Origin: W11650 sp041844915
Lineage (GTDB): Bacteria > Bacillota > Clostridia > Lachnospirales > Vallitaleaceae
Direction: 5' to 3'
NCBI GenBank assembly: GCA_041844915.1
Contig: JBGZBY010000048.1
Coordinates: 4,504 to 68,503, forward strand
DNA length: 64,000 bases
Both the position numbers and the translations under genes were made by a program. Below are positions 43,605-50,737 of this stretch, piece by piece. Under the pieces are notes generated by a model. The model was not told the DNA's origin, searched no databases, and was given only the letters and a program-made list of their open reading frames with translations. How positions within the stretch are numbered: position 1 is the first letter of the stretch; each line of letters begins with the position of its first letter.

Positions 43605-44623
43605 TGAGATACAGGGCGTCTGTTACGATTGAAGCGGCGATTGTTGTTCCCATTGTTTTTTATTCGCTTCTGCTGCTGCTTAGCTTGATCGGCTATCTGC
43701 ATACCGATTATCGAGTTAGTCGGGCGGCGGCGGAGGCGGCGACCGATTTTGCTTATGATTCGTATTTGCTCTATCATTTGGAGATATCGGAGCTTTTGGC
43801 GCATCACAGCTATCAGCATCATAGCTTGAAGCCGGAGGATCTTCAAAAGCTGAAAAGGAAAAGCGGGGAGCTTTTGCAAAAGCCGATTCGCTTTGACAGA
43901 TTGGCTTCCGGCGAGCTAATTGGAGATTTTCGGGAGATTGCCGAGATGTCCGGCGAGCTGATGAAAAAAATAAAAAAGCTACCGGAGGAGCTTCCGCAAA
44001 TTGCCAAAAGCGAGGCGACGGCATTTGTAGGGCGGCTGTTTTTTGACCGCTATCTCAAAGAAAAGATAAGCAGCAAACTGGCAGGATTGTCAGGTTTTCA
44101 GGAAAAGTGCCTGAATATAAAAGGAGCTGTGTATTTCTATGATTTTAAAGCATCCGGCTTTTATGTCAGCTATATCTACAGCTTTCCTCTGCGGCTTCCT
44201 TTTTTAAAGGAGGCAGAAATTCTACAGCCGATTTATATTGAAAGCTATATCGGCAATATTCGCCGATATGACGGAGAAAAATACCAAAAAGAGCTGGAGA
44301 AGGATGCAGAGGAGACAGGACTTGTATATATTACGGAAAAAGGAGCAAGATATCATACCGACCGGAAGTGTATTTCGATTTATTCGCCGGTCAGTCGCTT
44401 GCGGAAGGATGAAATGCAGGGGATGCGGGAATGCAGGACTTGCCGGAAGCAGGGCTTGATATTTGGTGAATTTGTTTATAAAACGGAGGCATCTAAGGTG
44501 TATCATGCGGGGAAGGAATGCAGTCAAATCGGGCATCAGGTGTTGGAGATTTCTTTGGAGGAAGCGGAGAAAAAAGGGCTGACGCATTGCAGGCATTGTC
44601 AGAAAAAGAGAAAAAACGAATAA
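43604..44623 (+). CDS. TadE-like pseudopilin with two Ada-like zinc modules
   Basis: A 339-residue protein. The N-terminus RYRASVTIEAAIVVPIVFYSLLLLLSLIGYL is a TadE-type segment with the Glu at residue 10. After a helical middle part, two copies of a Cys/His module end the protein: Y250-H251, C256, C277-x2-C280, and Y300-H301, C306, C329-x2-C332. Their pattern (YH-x4-C, about 20 residues, CRxC) is like the Ada-type metal-binding unit. GTG start, overlapping the previous stop by 1 base, after GGAGGGGGG. Confidence 0.8.
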   Translation: MRYRASVTIEAAIVVPIVFYSLLLLLSLIGYLHTDYRVSRAAAEAATDFAYDSYLLYHLEISELLAHHSYQHHSLKPEDLQKLKRKSGELLQKPIRFDRLASGELIGDFREIAEMSGELMKKIKKLPEELPQIAKSEATAFVGRLFFDRYLKEKISSKLAGLSGFQEKCLNIKGAVYFYDFKASGFYVSYIYSFPLRLPFLKEAEILQPIYIESYIGNIRRYDGEKYQKELEKDAEETGLVYITEKGARYHTDRKCISIYSPVSRLRKDEMQGMRECRTCRKQGLIFGEFVYKTEASKVYHAGKECSQIGHQVLEISLEEAEKKGLTHCRHCQKKRKNE

Positions 44624-44671
44624 TATCTTTAGCAAAGAAAAAAATCGGACGACACATGGAAGGGAGCGGAA

Positions 44672-45085
44672 ATGAAGTATTTGGTTTTGGTCTTGTTGGG
44701 TTTTTTGGCGTGGCAGGATATCAAAAAGCGGAGTATTAGACGCGAAGTTTTGCTGGGGCTTTGGCTGGTTTTGCTACCGGTAAAGCTTTTGGGGCTGACC
44801 GATAGAGCGGAGCTTTTTAAGGAACTGACACTGCTTTTGGCGGCGCTCTTAGTGAGCGCGGTGGTTATTTGGCTGGGCAGGGAAAAGCATATTGGCAAAG
44901 GAGATGTTCTGACGAGTATCTGGTTATTGACGGCGGCATCGCCAGAGGTTTTTTTGACAGCAGCGGCATGGGGGCTTATGGCGCTATGGCTTTGGGCGGT
45001 TTGGCAAAAATTAAGAAAAAGGAAGGAGCTGATTCCATGGATACCATTTCTTTGGGGCGGATATCTAGCGGCTTGCTTCTTTTAA
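44672..45085 (+). CDS. A24 prepilin peptidase (TadV/CpaA-like)
   Basis: A 137-residue membrane aspartyl protease. The two catalytic Asp are D16 in WQDIKKRSI and D78 in GKGD. The short form without the N-terminal methylase domain is normal for TadV/CpaA. It would process the TadE-like and DUF5702-like precursors beside it. Confidence 0.85.
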   Translation: MKYLVLVLLGFLAWQDIKKRSIRREVLLGLWLVLLPVKLLGLTDRAELFKELTLLLAALLVSAVVIWLGREKHIGKGDVLTSIWLLTAASPEVFLTAAAWGLMALWLWAVWQKLRKRKELIPWIPFLWGGYLAACFF

Positions 45086-45666
45086 AGTGGCAAGCGAAAA
45101 AAAGCAAGCATTTAAAGAGAGGGATTACCTGTTTATCAGGTAGTTTATCAGGGCAATTAAAAGAAAGAGGGGAGTTTGACTTATTCAAAAGGCTAGAGGG
45201 GAAGGTACAGGTTAGAGAGAATGCTTCAAGCCGTAGCTTTCGAGCATCGGTTACGGTAGAAAGCGCCTTTATTTTGCCGATCTGTATTTTTCTTGTGCTG
45301 TGGATTATTCAGCTGGGCATTATGCTTTACGATACCTATACGATGTCGGTTACGGTGCTGGATTGGGTCGACAGTAGAGCGGCTGCCGGAGAAGCTGACT
45401 GGCAGAGCGGAATACAGGAGGCACTGGAGCGGCGCATGATTTATCCGAAGCCTGTTCGCATCATCAGCGAGGGGAATGGACGAGCGTTGGTGGAAATGGA
45501 TTATTTTCCCTTTTGCAAAATCTGTATTGAGGTAAAGATGCCAAAAGCCCATAAAGAAAGACTTTACCATTTTTTGAACGGTAGGCAGCTGCTGGAGCGA
45601 ATTCCGCTGCTGCAAAGCTTAAGCGATCAGTATTTTGACATGCTGAGGAAGCTGAAAAGGGAGTAA
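45037..45666 (+). CDS. TadE-like pseudopilin
   Basis: A 209-residue protein with a 65-residue basic leader, then FRASVTVESAFILPICIFLVLWIIQLGIMLYDTYT (about 68-102), a TadE signature with the conserved Glu. The soluble rest has no known domain. ATG 45037 has AAGGAG at 9 bases and overlaps the peptidase gene by 49 bases in another frame. The long leader is unusual; an internal start nearer the hydrophobic segment is possible. Confidence 0.7.
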   Translation: MDTISLGRISSGLLLLKWQAKKSKHLKRGITCLSGSLSGQLKERGEFDLFKRLEGKVQVRENASSRSFRASVTVESAFILPICIFLVLWIIQLGIMLYDTYTMSVTVLDWVDSRAAAGEADWQSGIQEALERRMIYPKPVRIISEGNGRALVEMDYFPFCKICIEVKMPKAHKERLYHFLNGRQLLERIPLLQSLSDQYFDMLRKLKRE

Positions 45667-45759
45667 GGATAGGGGGAATTGGAATGTTTTTGTTCAACCA
45701 CCTATGGCACAGCAGCTGATTAGAAATCCGTTAAAATGATTATAGTTTGTATAGAGCTA

Positions 45760-45788
45760 TGGAGAAGTTTTAGAGAATATGATATACT
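45760..45788 (+). promoter_or_regulatory. Candidate promoter of the VTT-family gene
   Basis: TGGAGA (45760-45765), 17-base spacer, TATACT (45783-45788) with TGA before it. Same extended -10 string as at 30042 and 50210. Confidence 0.5.
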
Positions 45789-45887
45789 TTTGCCTGAAAG
45801 ATGAGTTTTGGTAGCGCATAAGGCGCGGAGCAGAAAGAGGAAGTAGCGGCGTATTTGCCCGCTAAGGAGAATTTCAGGAGAGAAAAT

Positions 45888-46562
45888 ATGTTGGAGCTGA
45901 TAGGAACAATTAGTCAACCAGAATTTTGGATAAATCTTATGGAAGGCTTTGGGTCGTTTCGCTTTATTGTCGGTATTTTGCTGGCGATGATCGAAGCCTT
46001 TTTTCCGCCGCTGCCGCTAGCGGTGCTGGTAACGGTAAATATTATGGGTTTTGGTTTTGGCATCGGGTACTTGCTCTCTTATGTCGGTACCTGCTTGGGA
46101 ACGGTGCTGGTCTATCTGCTGATGAAAAAGCTAGGTGCCAGACGGCTGATTCCATGGCTTCATAAGCAAAAGGAATACGAGAGATTTCAGAATTGGATTC
46201 AGGGAAAGGGAGTTTTTCCGTTGATTCTTTTGTTTGCATTTCCTTTTACCCCTTCGATTATAGTATCGGTAATTGCGGCACTGTCAGAGATTCGCAAAAG
46301 AGAATTTACCTTGGCGGTATTTGCCGGTAAGGCGGTCATGATCTTTTTTCTAAGTGTGATCGGCTATAATGCGTCGGATTTTGTCAAAAATCCCTTGCGT
46401 TCGGCTCTGATCATTGCTTTGATGTTTGGGACTCTTTTTCTTGCAAAAAAGGCGATGGAAAAATATTCGTCTTTTTTACAGGATAAGCTGTCAAAGATTG
46501 AAAACAAACAAAAACAAATATTTGTTGAAATAAAAGAGAAAATGCGATATAATAAAAAATGA
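45888..46562 (+). CDS. VTT/TMEM64-DedA-like membrane protein
   Basis: A 224-residue polytopic protein of the TVP38/VTT group: EAFFPPLPLAVLVTVNIMGFGFGIGYLLSYVGTCLGTVLVYLLMKKLG and FPFTPSIIVSVIAALSEI(R) fit the conserved core with a re-entrant proline loop. Relatives act in lipid scrambling or membrane homeostasis. A charged C-terminal tail follows. AGGAGAG precedes ATG 45888; the frame extends 11 codons upstream. Confidence 0.82.
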   Translation: MLELIGTISQPEFWINLMEGFGSFRFIVGILLAMIEAFFPPLPLAVLVTVNIMGFGFGIGYLLSYVGTCLGTVLVYLLMKKLGARRLIPWLHKQKEYERFQNWIQGKGVFPLILLFAFPFTPSIIVSVIAALSEIRKREFTLAVFAGKAVMIFFLSVIGYNASDFVKNPLRSALIIALMFGTLFLAKKAMEKYSSFLQDKLSKIENKQKQIFVEIKEKMRYNKK

Positions 46563-46678
46563 AGTTTTATCTATTTGATATTTCATTTTGGAGAGAGCGG
46601 AGCCGAGAAAGGAAAAGGAGAACGCTTTCTTCAAGGGATATCCTGTGAGAGGCGGAGCGAAGAAAGGCGAAAAGGCTT

Positions 46679-47593
46679 ATGCTAAGAGAAAATGATATCT
46701 TATCCAGAATTCATGAAAAATTTTCCGGACTAAGCAAGGGTCAGAAATTACTGGCAAGCTATATTTCAAATCATTATGATAAGGCAGTTTATATGACGGC
46801 GGCAAAGCTGGGGCAGGTTGTCGGAGTCAGCGAATCGACGGTGGTTCGCTTTGCTAACGAGCTTGGCTATGAGGGATATCCCAAGCTGCAAAGAGCCTTG
46901 GAGGAAACCGCCAGAACCAAAATGACCTCAATGCAGAGAGTGGAGGTCATAGAGGATCAGATTGAGGCGGGCAATGTGCTTAAGCATGTGCTGACAATTG
47001 ATCGCGAGAGGATCAAGCAGACACTGGATGAAATGAGGGAGGATCATTTCAATCAAGCCATTCAGTATATTTTGGATGCCAGAAGGTGCTATATCATCGG
47101 AGTACGGGCCAGCGCCGCCTTGGCTAATTTTTTGGGCTTTTATTTTAATCTGATGTTTGACAATGTCAAGGTCATCAACAGCAACAGCAGCACGGAAATT
47201 TTTGAGAATTTAAGGCGAATTAACGAAGAGGATGTGATTATTGGCATTACTTTTCCGCGCTATTCCAAAAGGACTTTGCAGGCGCTGTCTTTTGCCAAGT
47301 CAAAGAAGGCCAAGGTAATTACCTTGACGGACTGCGATCAATCGCCTAGCTTGGAATTTGCCGATGTGGCTCTTTTTGCCAGCACGGAAATGGCGTCGGT
47401 GGTGGATTCTCTGGTGGCGCCGATGAGTGTGGTAAACGCTATTATCGTTGCCATGTCGTTAAGGCGCAAGGACAGGATTATTGACAGCTTGGAGCAGCTT
47501 GAAAATATTTGGCAGGAATATCAGGTCTATGAGGATTTAGGCTCCAATAATTTGACCTCCGGCTATTTAAAGGGAAATAAGGATGAAAAATAA
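46679..47593 (+). CDS. RpiR/MurR-family transcriptional regulator
   Basis: A 304-residue regulator: N-terminal HTH_6 (YMTAAKLGQVVGVSESTVVRFANELGYEGYPKLQ) and a SIS sugar-phosphate-binding domain (about 125-260; YIIGVRASAALANF, GITFPRYSKRTLQALSFAKSKKAKVITLTD). The effector is unknown; the absence of sugar genes next to it leaves no clue. It overlaps the flavoprotein gene by 11 bases. Confidence 0.92.
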   Translation: MLRENDILSRIHEKFSGLSKGQKLLASYISNHYDKAVYMTAAKLGQVVGVSESTVVRFANELGYEGYPKLQRALEETARTKMTSMQRVEVIEDQIEAGNVLKHVLTIDRERIKQTLDEMREDHFNQAIQYILDARRCYIIGVRASAALANFLGFYFNLMFDNVKVINSNSSTEIFENLRRINEEDVIIGITFPRYSKRTLQALSFAKSKKAKVITLTDCDQSPSLEFADVALFASTEMASVVDSLVAPMSVVNAIIVAMSLRRKDRIIDSLEQLENIWQEYQVYEDLGSNNLTSGYLKGNKDEK

Positions 47594-48953
47594 ACAATGG
47601 GATACTCTGGTAGTAGGAGCCGGCGCCGCCGGTTGTATGGCGGCGATTACGGCGGCAAGGCAGGGGCAGAGGGTGCTTCTGCTGGAAAAAAATGAAAAAA
47701 TAGGAAAAAAGCTGTATATTACCGGAAAAGGGCGCTGCAATTTGACCAATGCTTCCGAGCTCCAGGAAATTTTGGAAAATATACCGGTCAATGCAAAATT
47801 TCTCTTTCCGGCGCTTTATGCCCTGCCAAGCCATCAGTTGATGGCTTTTTTTGAAAATGCAGGCTGTCCCTTAAAGGTAGAAAGAGGAAACCGGGTGTTT
47901 CCGGTATCGGATAAGTCCAGTGATGTGATCAGAGCCTTGGAAAAGCAGCTGGCGCTTTCCGGAGTAAGCGTTCAAAAGAAGGAGCTTGTCAAGGGATTGT
48001 TGTTGCAGGAGATGGATTCTTCGGAGCGAAAGGCAGCAATAAAGGCAACGCCGGAGCTGCTTCCGGCAGAGGGCGGCGATCAGAGCGGAGCTTTTTCAGG
48101 ACGCGGGAAGCAGACCCCAAATATAAGGATGGAGAGCATGCGCAGAGTGATGGGAGTATGCCTTGCCAATGGAGAGATGTTGACGGCGGGACGCGTGATT
48201 TTGGCGACCGGCGGGCTGGCATATCCGGCGACCGGATCGACCGGCGACGGCTATCGCTTTGCCGAGCAGGCGGGACATAGTATAGAAGCTCTTGTACCGG
48301 GATTGGTTCCGATAGAAACGGTGGAGCAGGATTTTTCGGAATTGTCACCGCTTCTGCTGAAAAATGTTGTTTTGCAGCTAGCACATGGCAAAAAAATACT
48401 TTTTGCCGAACAAGGCGAGCTTCAGTTTACGCCCTATGGCTTAGGAGGAGCCTTGGTGCTCTCGGCGGCCAGCTATCTGCCAAAAACGATAGTACCGGAG
48501 CTACGGCTGCGGCTTGACCTGAAGCCGGCACTAAGTCATGCTGTGTTGGAGGCCAGAATAGAGCGGGAGCTTTCAGCAAATCCGGCGCAGCCGGTGGAAG
48601 CGGCTTTGGTTTCCCTTTTGCCGTATCGGATGTGGCTTCTTTTTTTAAAACGCTGCGGAATTGACCCTCAAAAGCCGGCGGCACAGATCAGCAAAAGAGA
48701 AAAAAAGGCTGTGGCGGAGGGCTTAAAAAATTTGGAATTTCATATTAGGCGGACGCGCGATTTCAAAGAGGCCATCATTACCAGAGGCGGAATCAGGTTA
48801 AAGGAAGTCAATCCCAGTACGATGGAAAGCAGACTGGTAAAGGGATTGTTTTTTGCCGGTGAAATGCTGGACATTGATGCGCTGACTGGCGGCTTTAATT
48901 TGCAGATCGCCTTTTCTACCGGTTATCTGGCGGGAATCCAGCCGGTGATATAA
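47583..48953 (+). CDS. HI0933-family NAD(P)/FAD-dependent oxidoreductase
   Basis: A 456-residue flavoprotein with the dinucleotide-binding start VVGAGAAGCMAAITAARQG and the family block GKKLYITGKGRCNLTNA. The C-terminal ITRGGIRLKEVNPSTMESRLVKGLFFAGEMLDIDALTGGFNLQIAFSTGYLAG binds FAD. The physiological reaction is unclear. HI0933 genes next to cmk are common in Clostridia, as here. Confidence 0.92.
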   Translation: MKNKQWDTLVVGAGAAGCMAAITAARQGQRVLLLEKNEKIGKKLYITGKGRCNLTNASELQEILENIPVNAKFLFPALYALPSHQLMAFFENAGCPLKVERGNRVFPVSDKSSDVIRALEKQLALSGVSVQKKELVKGLLLQEMDSSERKAAIKATPELLPAEGGDQSGAFSGRGKQTPNIRMESMRRVMGVCLANGEMLTAGRVILATGGLAYPATGSTGDGYRFAEQAGHSIEALVPGLVPIETVEQDFSELSPLLLKNVVLQLAHGKKILFAEQGELQFTPYGLGGALVLSAASYLPKTIVPELRLRLDLKPALSHAVLEARIERELSANPAQPVEAALVSLLPYRMWLLFLKRCGIDPQKPAAQISKREKKAVAEGLKNLEFHIRRTRDFKEAIITRGGIRLKEVNPSTMESRLVKGLFFAGEMLDIDALTGGFNLQIAFSTGYLAGIQPVI

Positions 48954-49126
48954 AAGCCTTTTGCATTGAGAAAAAAGAGCAGAGCTTGGCAAAAATCCTC
49001 AAAAAGGGAATGAGATCTGCTGAAAAATGGCTGGAAAAGGACTTTTAAAAAGCTTTAGGGAAGGCTTGGGAGGCAGCCTTTGCCAAACATAGAAAAAATT
49101 AATAAGGAAAAAAAGTTGAGAAGGAT

Positions 49127-50152
49127 ATGAAAGCAATTCGAGGAGCGATTACCGTTAGAGAAAATACGGAAAAGGAAATTTTAGGTCAAACCAAAAGACT
49201 GTTGAAGGAGATTATAAGAAGAAATCGGCTGACAGAGGACAGGATACTTTCTGTCTTTTTTTCAGCGACAACGGATCTGACGAAGGCATATCCGGCTAAG
49301 GGGGCAAGAGAGCTGGGATTGACACAGACTGCCTTGGCCTGCTATACTGAAATGGAAGTGGAGGGCAGTCTTAGACAATGTATTCGCGTGCTGATGTTGG
49401 CTGAAACGGAGCATTCGCCGCGCCATGTTTATTTGGGAAAAGCAAAAGGACTGCGGCCGGATTGGGAGGAAAAGATAATGAAAATAGCAATCGATGGACC
49501 ATCGGGTGCGGGGAAAAGCACCATTGCCAAGGAATTGGCCAAAAAATTGGAAATCGTATATGTAGATACCGGAGCAATGTATCGGGCGATCGGCTTGTTG
49601 TCCTTAGAGCGAGGGCTGGTGATTGAAAAGGACAGCGATGTGGAAGGATGCCGTCAGGAATTGATTGAATTGGCGGAAAAGGCGGAAATCGAATGGAAAT
49701 TTGAAAGCGGAGAGCAGCGGCTATATTTAGAGGGCAAGGATGTCAGCCAAAGGCTGCGAACGCAGGAGGTTGGCGATCGGGCATCGCGGATCAGCACGAT
49801 CAAGGAGGTTCGGCAGGCAATGGTTCGGCTCCAGCAGGAGATTGCGGAATGTCAGTCGGTGGTAATGGACGGAAGGGATATCGGAACAGTAGTGCTGCCT
49901 GATGCCGATTATAAGATATTTTTAACAGCTTCCGCTCAAGTAAGAGGACAAAGACGATACCAAGAATTGAAGGAAAAAGGAGTCGAAACGGAGCTTGCAG
50001 AGATTGTTGCTGAAATCATAGAGCGAGATGAAAGAGATCAAAGCAGAAAAGAATCGCCTTTAAAAAAGGCGGAAGGGGCAATCGAGGTGGACACCTCGGC
50101 AATGAGCGTCGAGGAGGTTGTTGCCTTTCTTGCAGACAGAATAAAGCCCTAA
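49127..50152 (+). CDS. AroH chorismate mutase joined in frame to cytidylate kinase
   Basis: A 341-residue open frame. Residues 1-117 are an AroH-type chorismate mutase with all active-site counterparts of B. subtilis AroH in place: R5, C72, E75, R87 and Y102 (HVYLGKA). Residues 118-341 are complete CMP kinase. AroH would normally end just after LRPD; here W-E-E-K-I continues without a stop into M118. The codons for EE form part of a GGGAGG Shine-Dalgarno for the internal ATG at 49478. So the product may be a bifunctional protein, or kinase alone may also be made. Confidence 0.85.
   Translation: MKAIRGAITVRENTEKEILGQTKRLLKEIIRRNRLTEDRILSVFFSATTDLTKAYPAKGARELGLTQTALACYTEMEVEGSLRQCIRVLMLAETEHSPRHVYLGKAKGLRPDWEEKIMKIAIDGPSGAGKSTIAKELAKKLEIVYVDTGAMYRAIGLLSLERGLVIEKDSDVEGCRQELIELAEKAEIEWKFESGEQRLYLEGKDVSQRLRTQEVGDRASRISTIKEVRQAMVRLQQEIAECQSVVMDGRDIGTVVLPDADYKIFLTASAQVRGQRRYQELKEKGVETELAEIVAEIIERDERDQSRKESPLKKAEGAIEVDTSAMSVEEVVAFLADRIKP
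49478..50152 (+). CDS. cmk: (d)CMP kinase (internal start of the aroH-cmk frame)
   Basis: From ATG 49478 the product is 224 residues, normal for Cmk. P-loop GPSGAGKS directly after the start, DTGAMYRAIG, DGRDIGTVVLPDADYKIFLTAS and ERDERDQSRKESPLKKAEGAI are the family features. Phosphorylates CMP/dCMP. GGGAGG lies 8 bases before the ATG. No ispH-rpsA gene follows, unlike many Clostridia. Confidence 0.93.
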   Translation: MKIAIDGPSGAGKSTIAKELAKKLEIVYVDTGAMYRAIGLLSLERGLVIEKDSDVEGCRQELIELAEKAEIEWKFESGEQRLYLEGKDVSQRLRTQEVGDRASRISTIKEVRQAMVRLQQEIAECQSVVMDGRDIGTVVLPDADYKIFLTASAQVRGQRRYQELKEKGVETELAEIVAEIIERDERDQSRKESPLKKAEGAIEVDTSAMSVEEVVAFLADRIKP

Positions 50153-50186
50153 GTAAAATAAGATAAAAGCCGGATTTATTTTTTTC

Positions 50187-50215
50187 TGGCGAATCGGAAC
50201 AAGATATGATATACT
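50187..50215 (+). promoter_or_regulatory. Candidate promoter of yloU-yloV
   Basis: TATACT (50210-50215) with TGA before it; the -35 position reads TGGCGA (50187-50192) at 17 bases, a poor match. The extended -10 probably compensates. Confidence 0.45.
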
Positions 50216-50367
50216 GTATGCGATAATATCGAAGGATGAGATTCTGTTCGAGTTTTTTCATGTTTGCATAAAAGCAAGAAATGCGAGGTGGCATAGGGAA
50301 GAACGGCAGGCGCTTTCCTGTGGAGGATACAAGAATATCAGACGCTTTAAGTCATAAGGAGGAAGTT

Positions 50368-50724
50368 ATGAGCATGAAATATACAACAGAGCTGGGTTCG
50401 GTCGTCGTTGATACCAAGGTCATTGCTCAAATGGCAGGATTATCGGCAGTTGAGTTATATGGTATCGTGGGAATGGCGATGGTCAGCTTAAAGGACGGGC
50501 TTGTGAAAATGTTAAGCCGAGCGGCATTGACGAAGGGCGTCAATGTGACGATTGAAAATAACGAGATATCCGTTGATTTTCATATTATTATTGAATATGG
50601 CGTTAACATTAAGGCGGTAACGGAGAATTTGATCAGCACGGTAAAATATAAGCTGGAAACCTTTTCTGGAATGAAGGTAAAGCAGATTAACGTCTTTGTC
50701 GAGGGTGTTCGGGTCGATGAGTAA
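50368..50724 (+). CDS. Asp23/Gls24 family protein (YloU)
   Basis: A 118-residue protein with the family pattern TTELGSVVVDTKVIAQMAGLSAVELYGIVGMA and GVNVTIENNEISVDFHIIIEYGVNIKAV. Often found beside yloV, as here. Members bind membrane or regulate envelope processes; the function is not settled. AAGGAGG precedes ATG 50368; the frame extends further upstream without a site. Confidence 0.9.
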   Translation: MSMKYTTELGSVVVDTKVIAQMAGLSAVELYGIVGMAMVSLKDGLVKMLSRAALTKGVNVTIENNEISVDFHIIIEYGVNIKAVTENLISTVKYKLETFSGMKVKQINVFVEGVRVDE

Positions 50725-50737
50725 GCAGGAGGATGGA

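Noticed and set aside
44869..45036. Upstream extension of the second TadE-like frame
   Set aside because: Overlaps the A24 peptidase coding sequence; translation there is an out-of-frame copy of the peptidase. Start moved to 45037.
30986..50152. Stop codon reassignment as the cause of the two fused frames
   Set aside because: No in-frame stop codons are being read through; they are simply absent, and other genes end at TAA, TAG and TGA normally.
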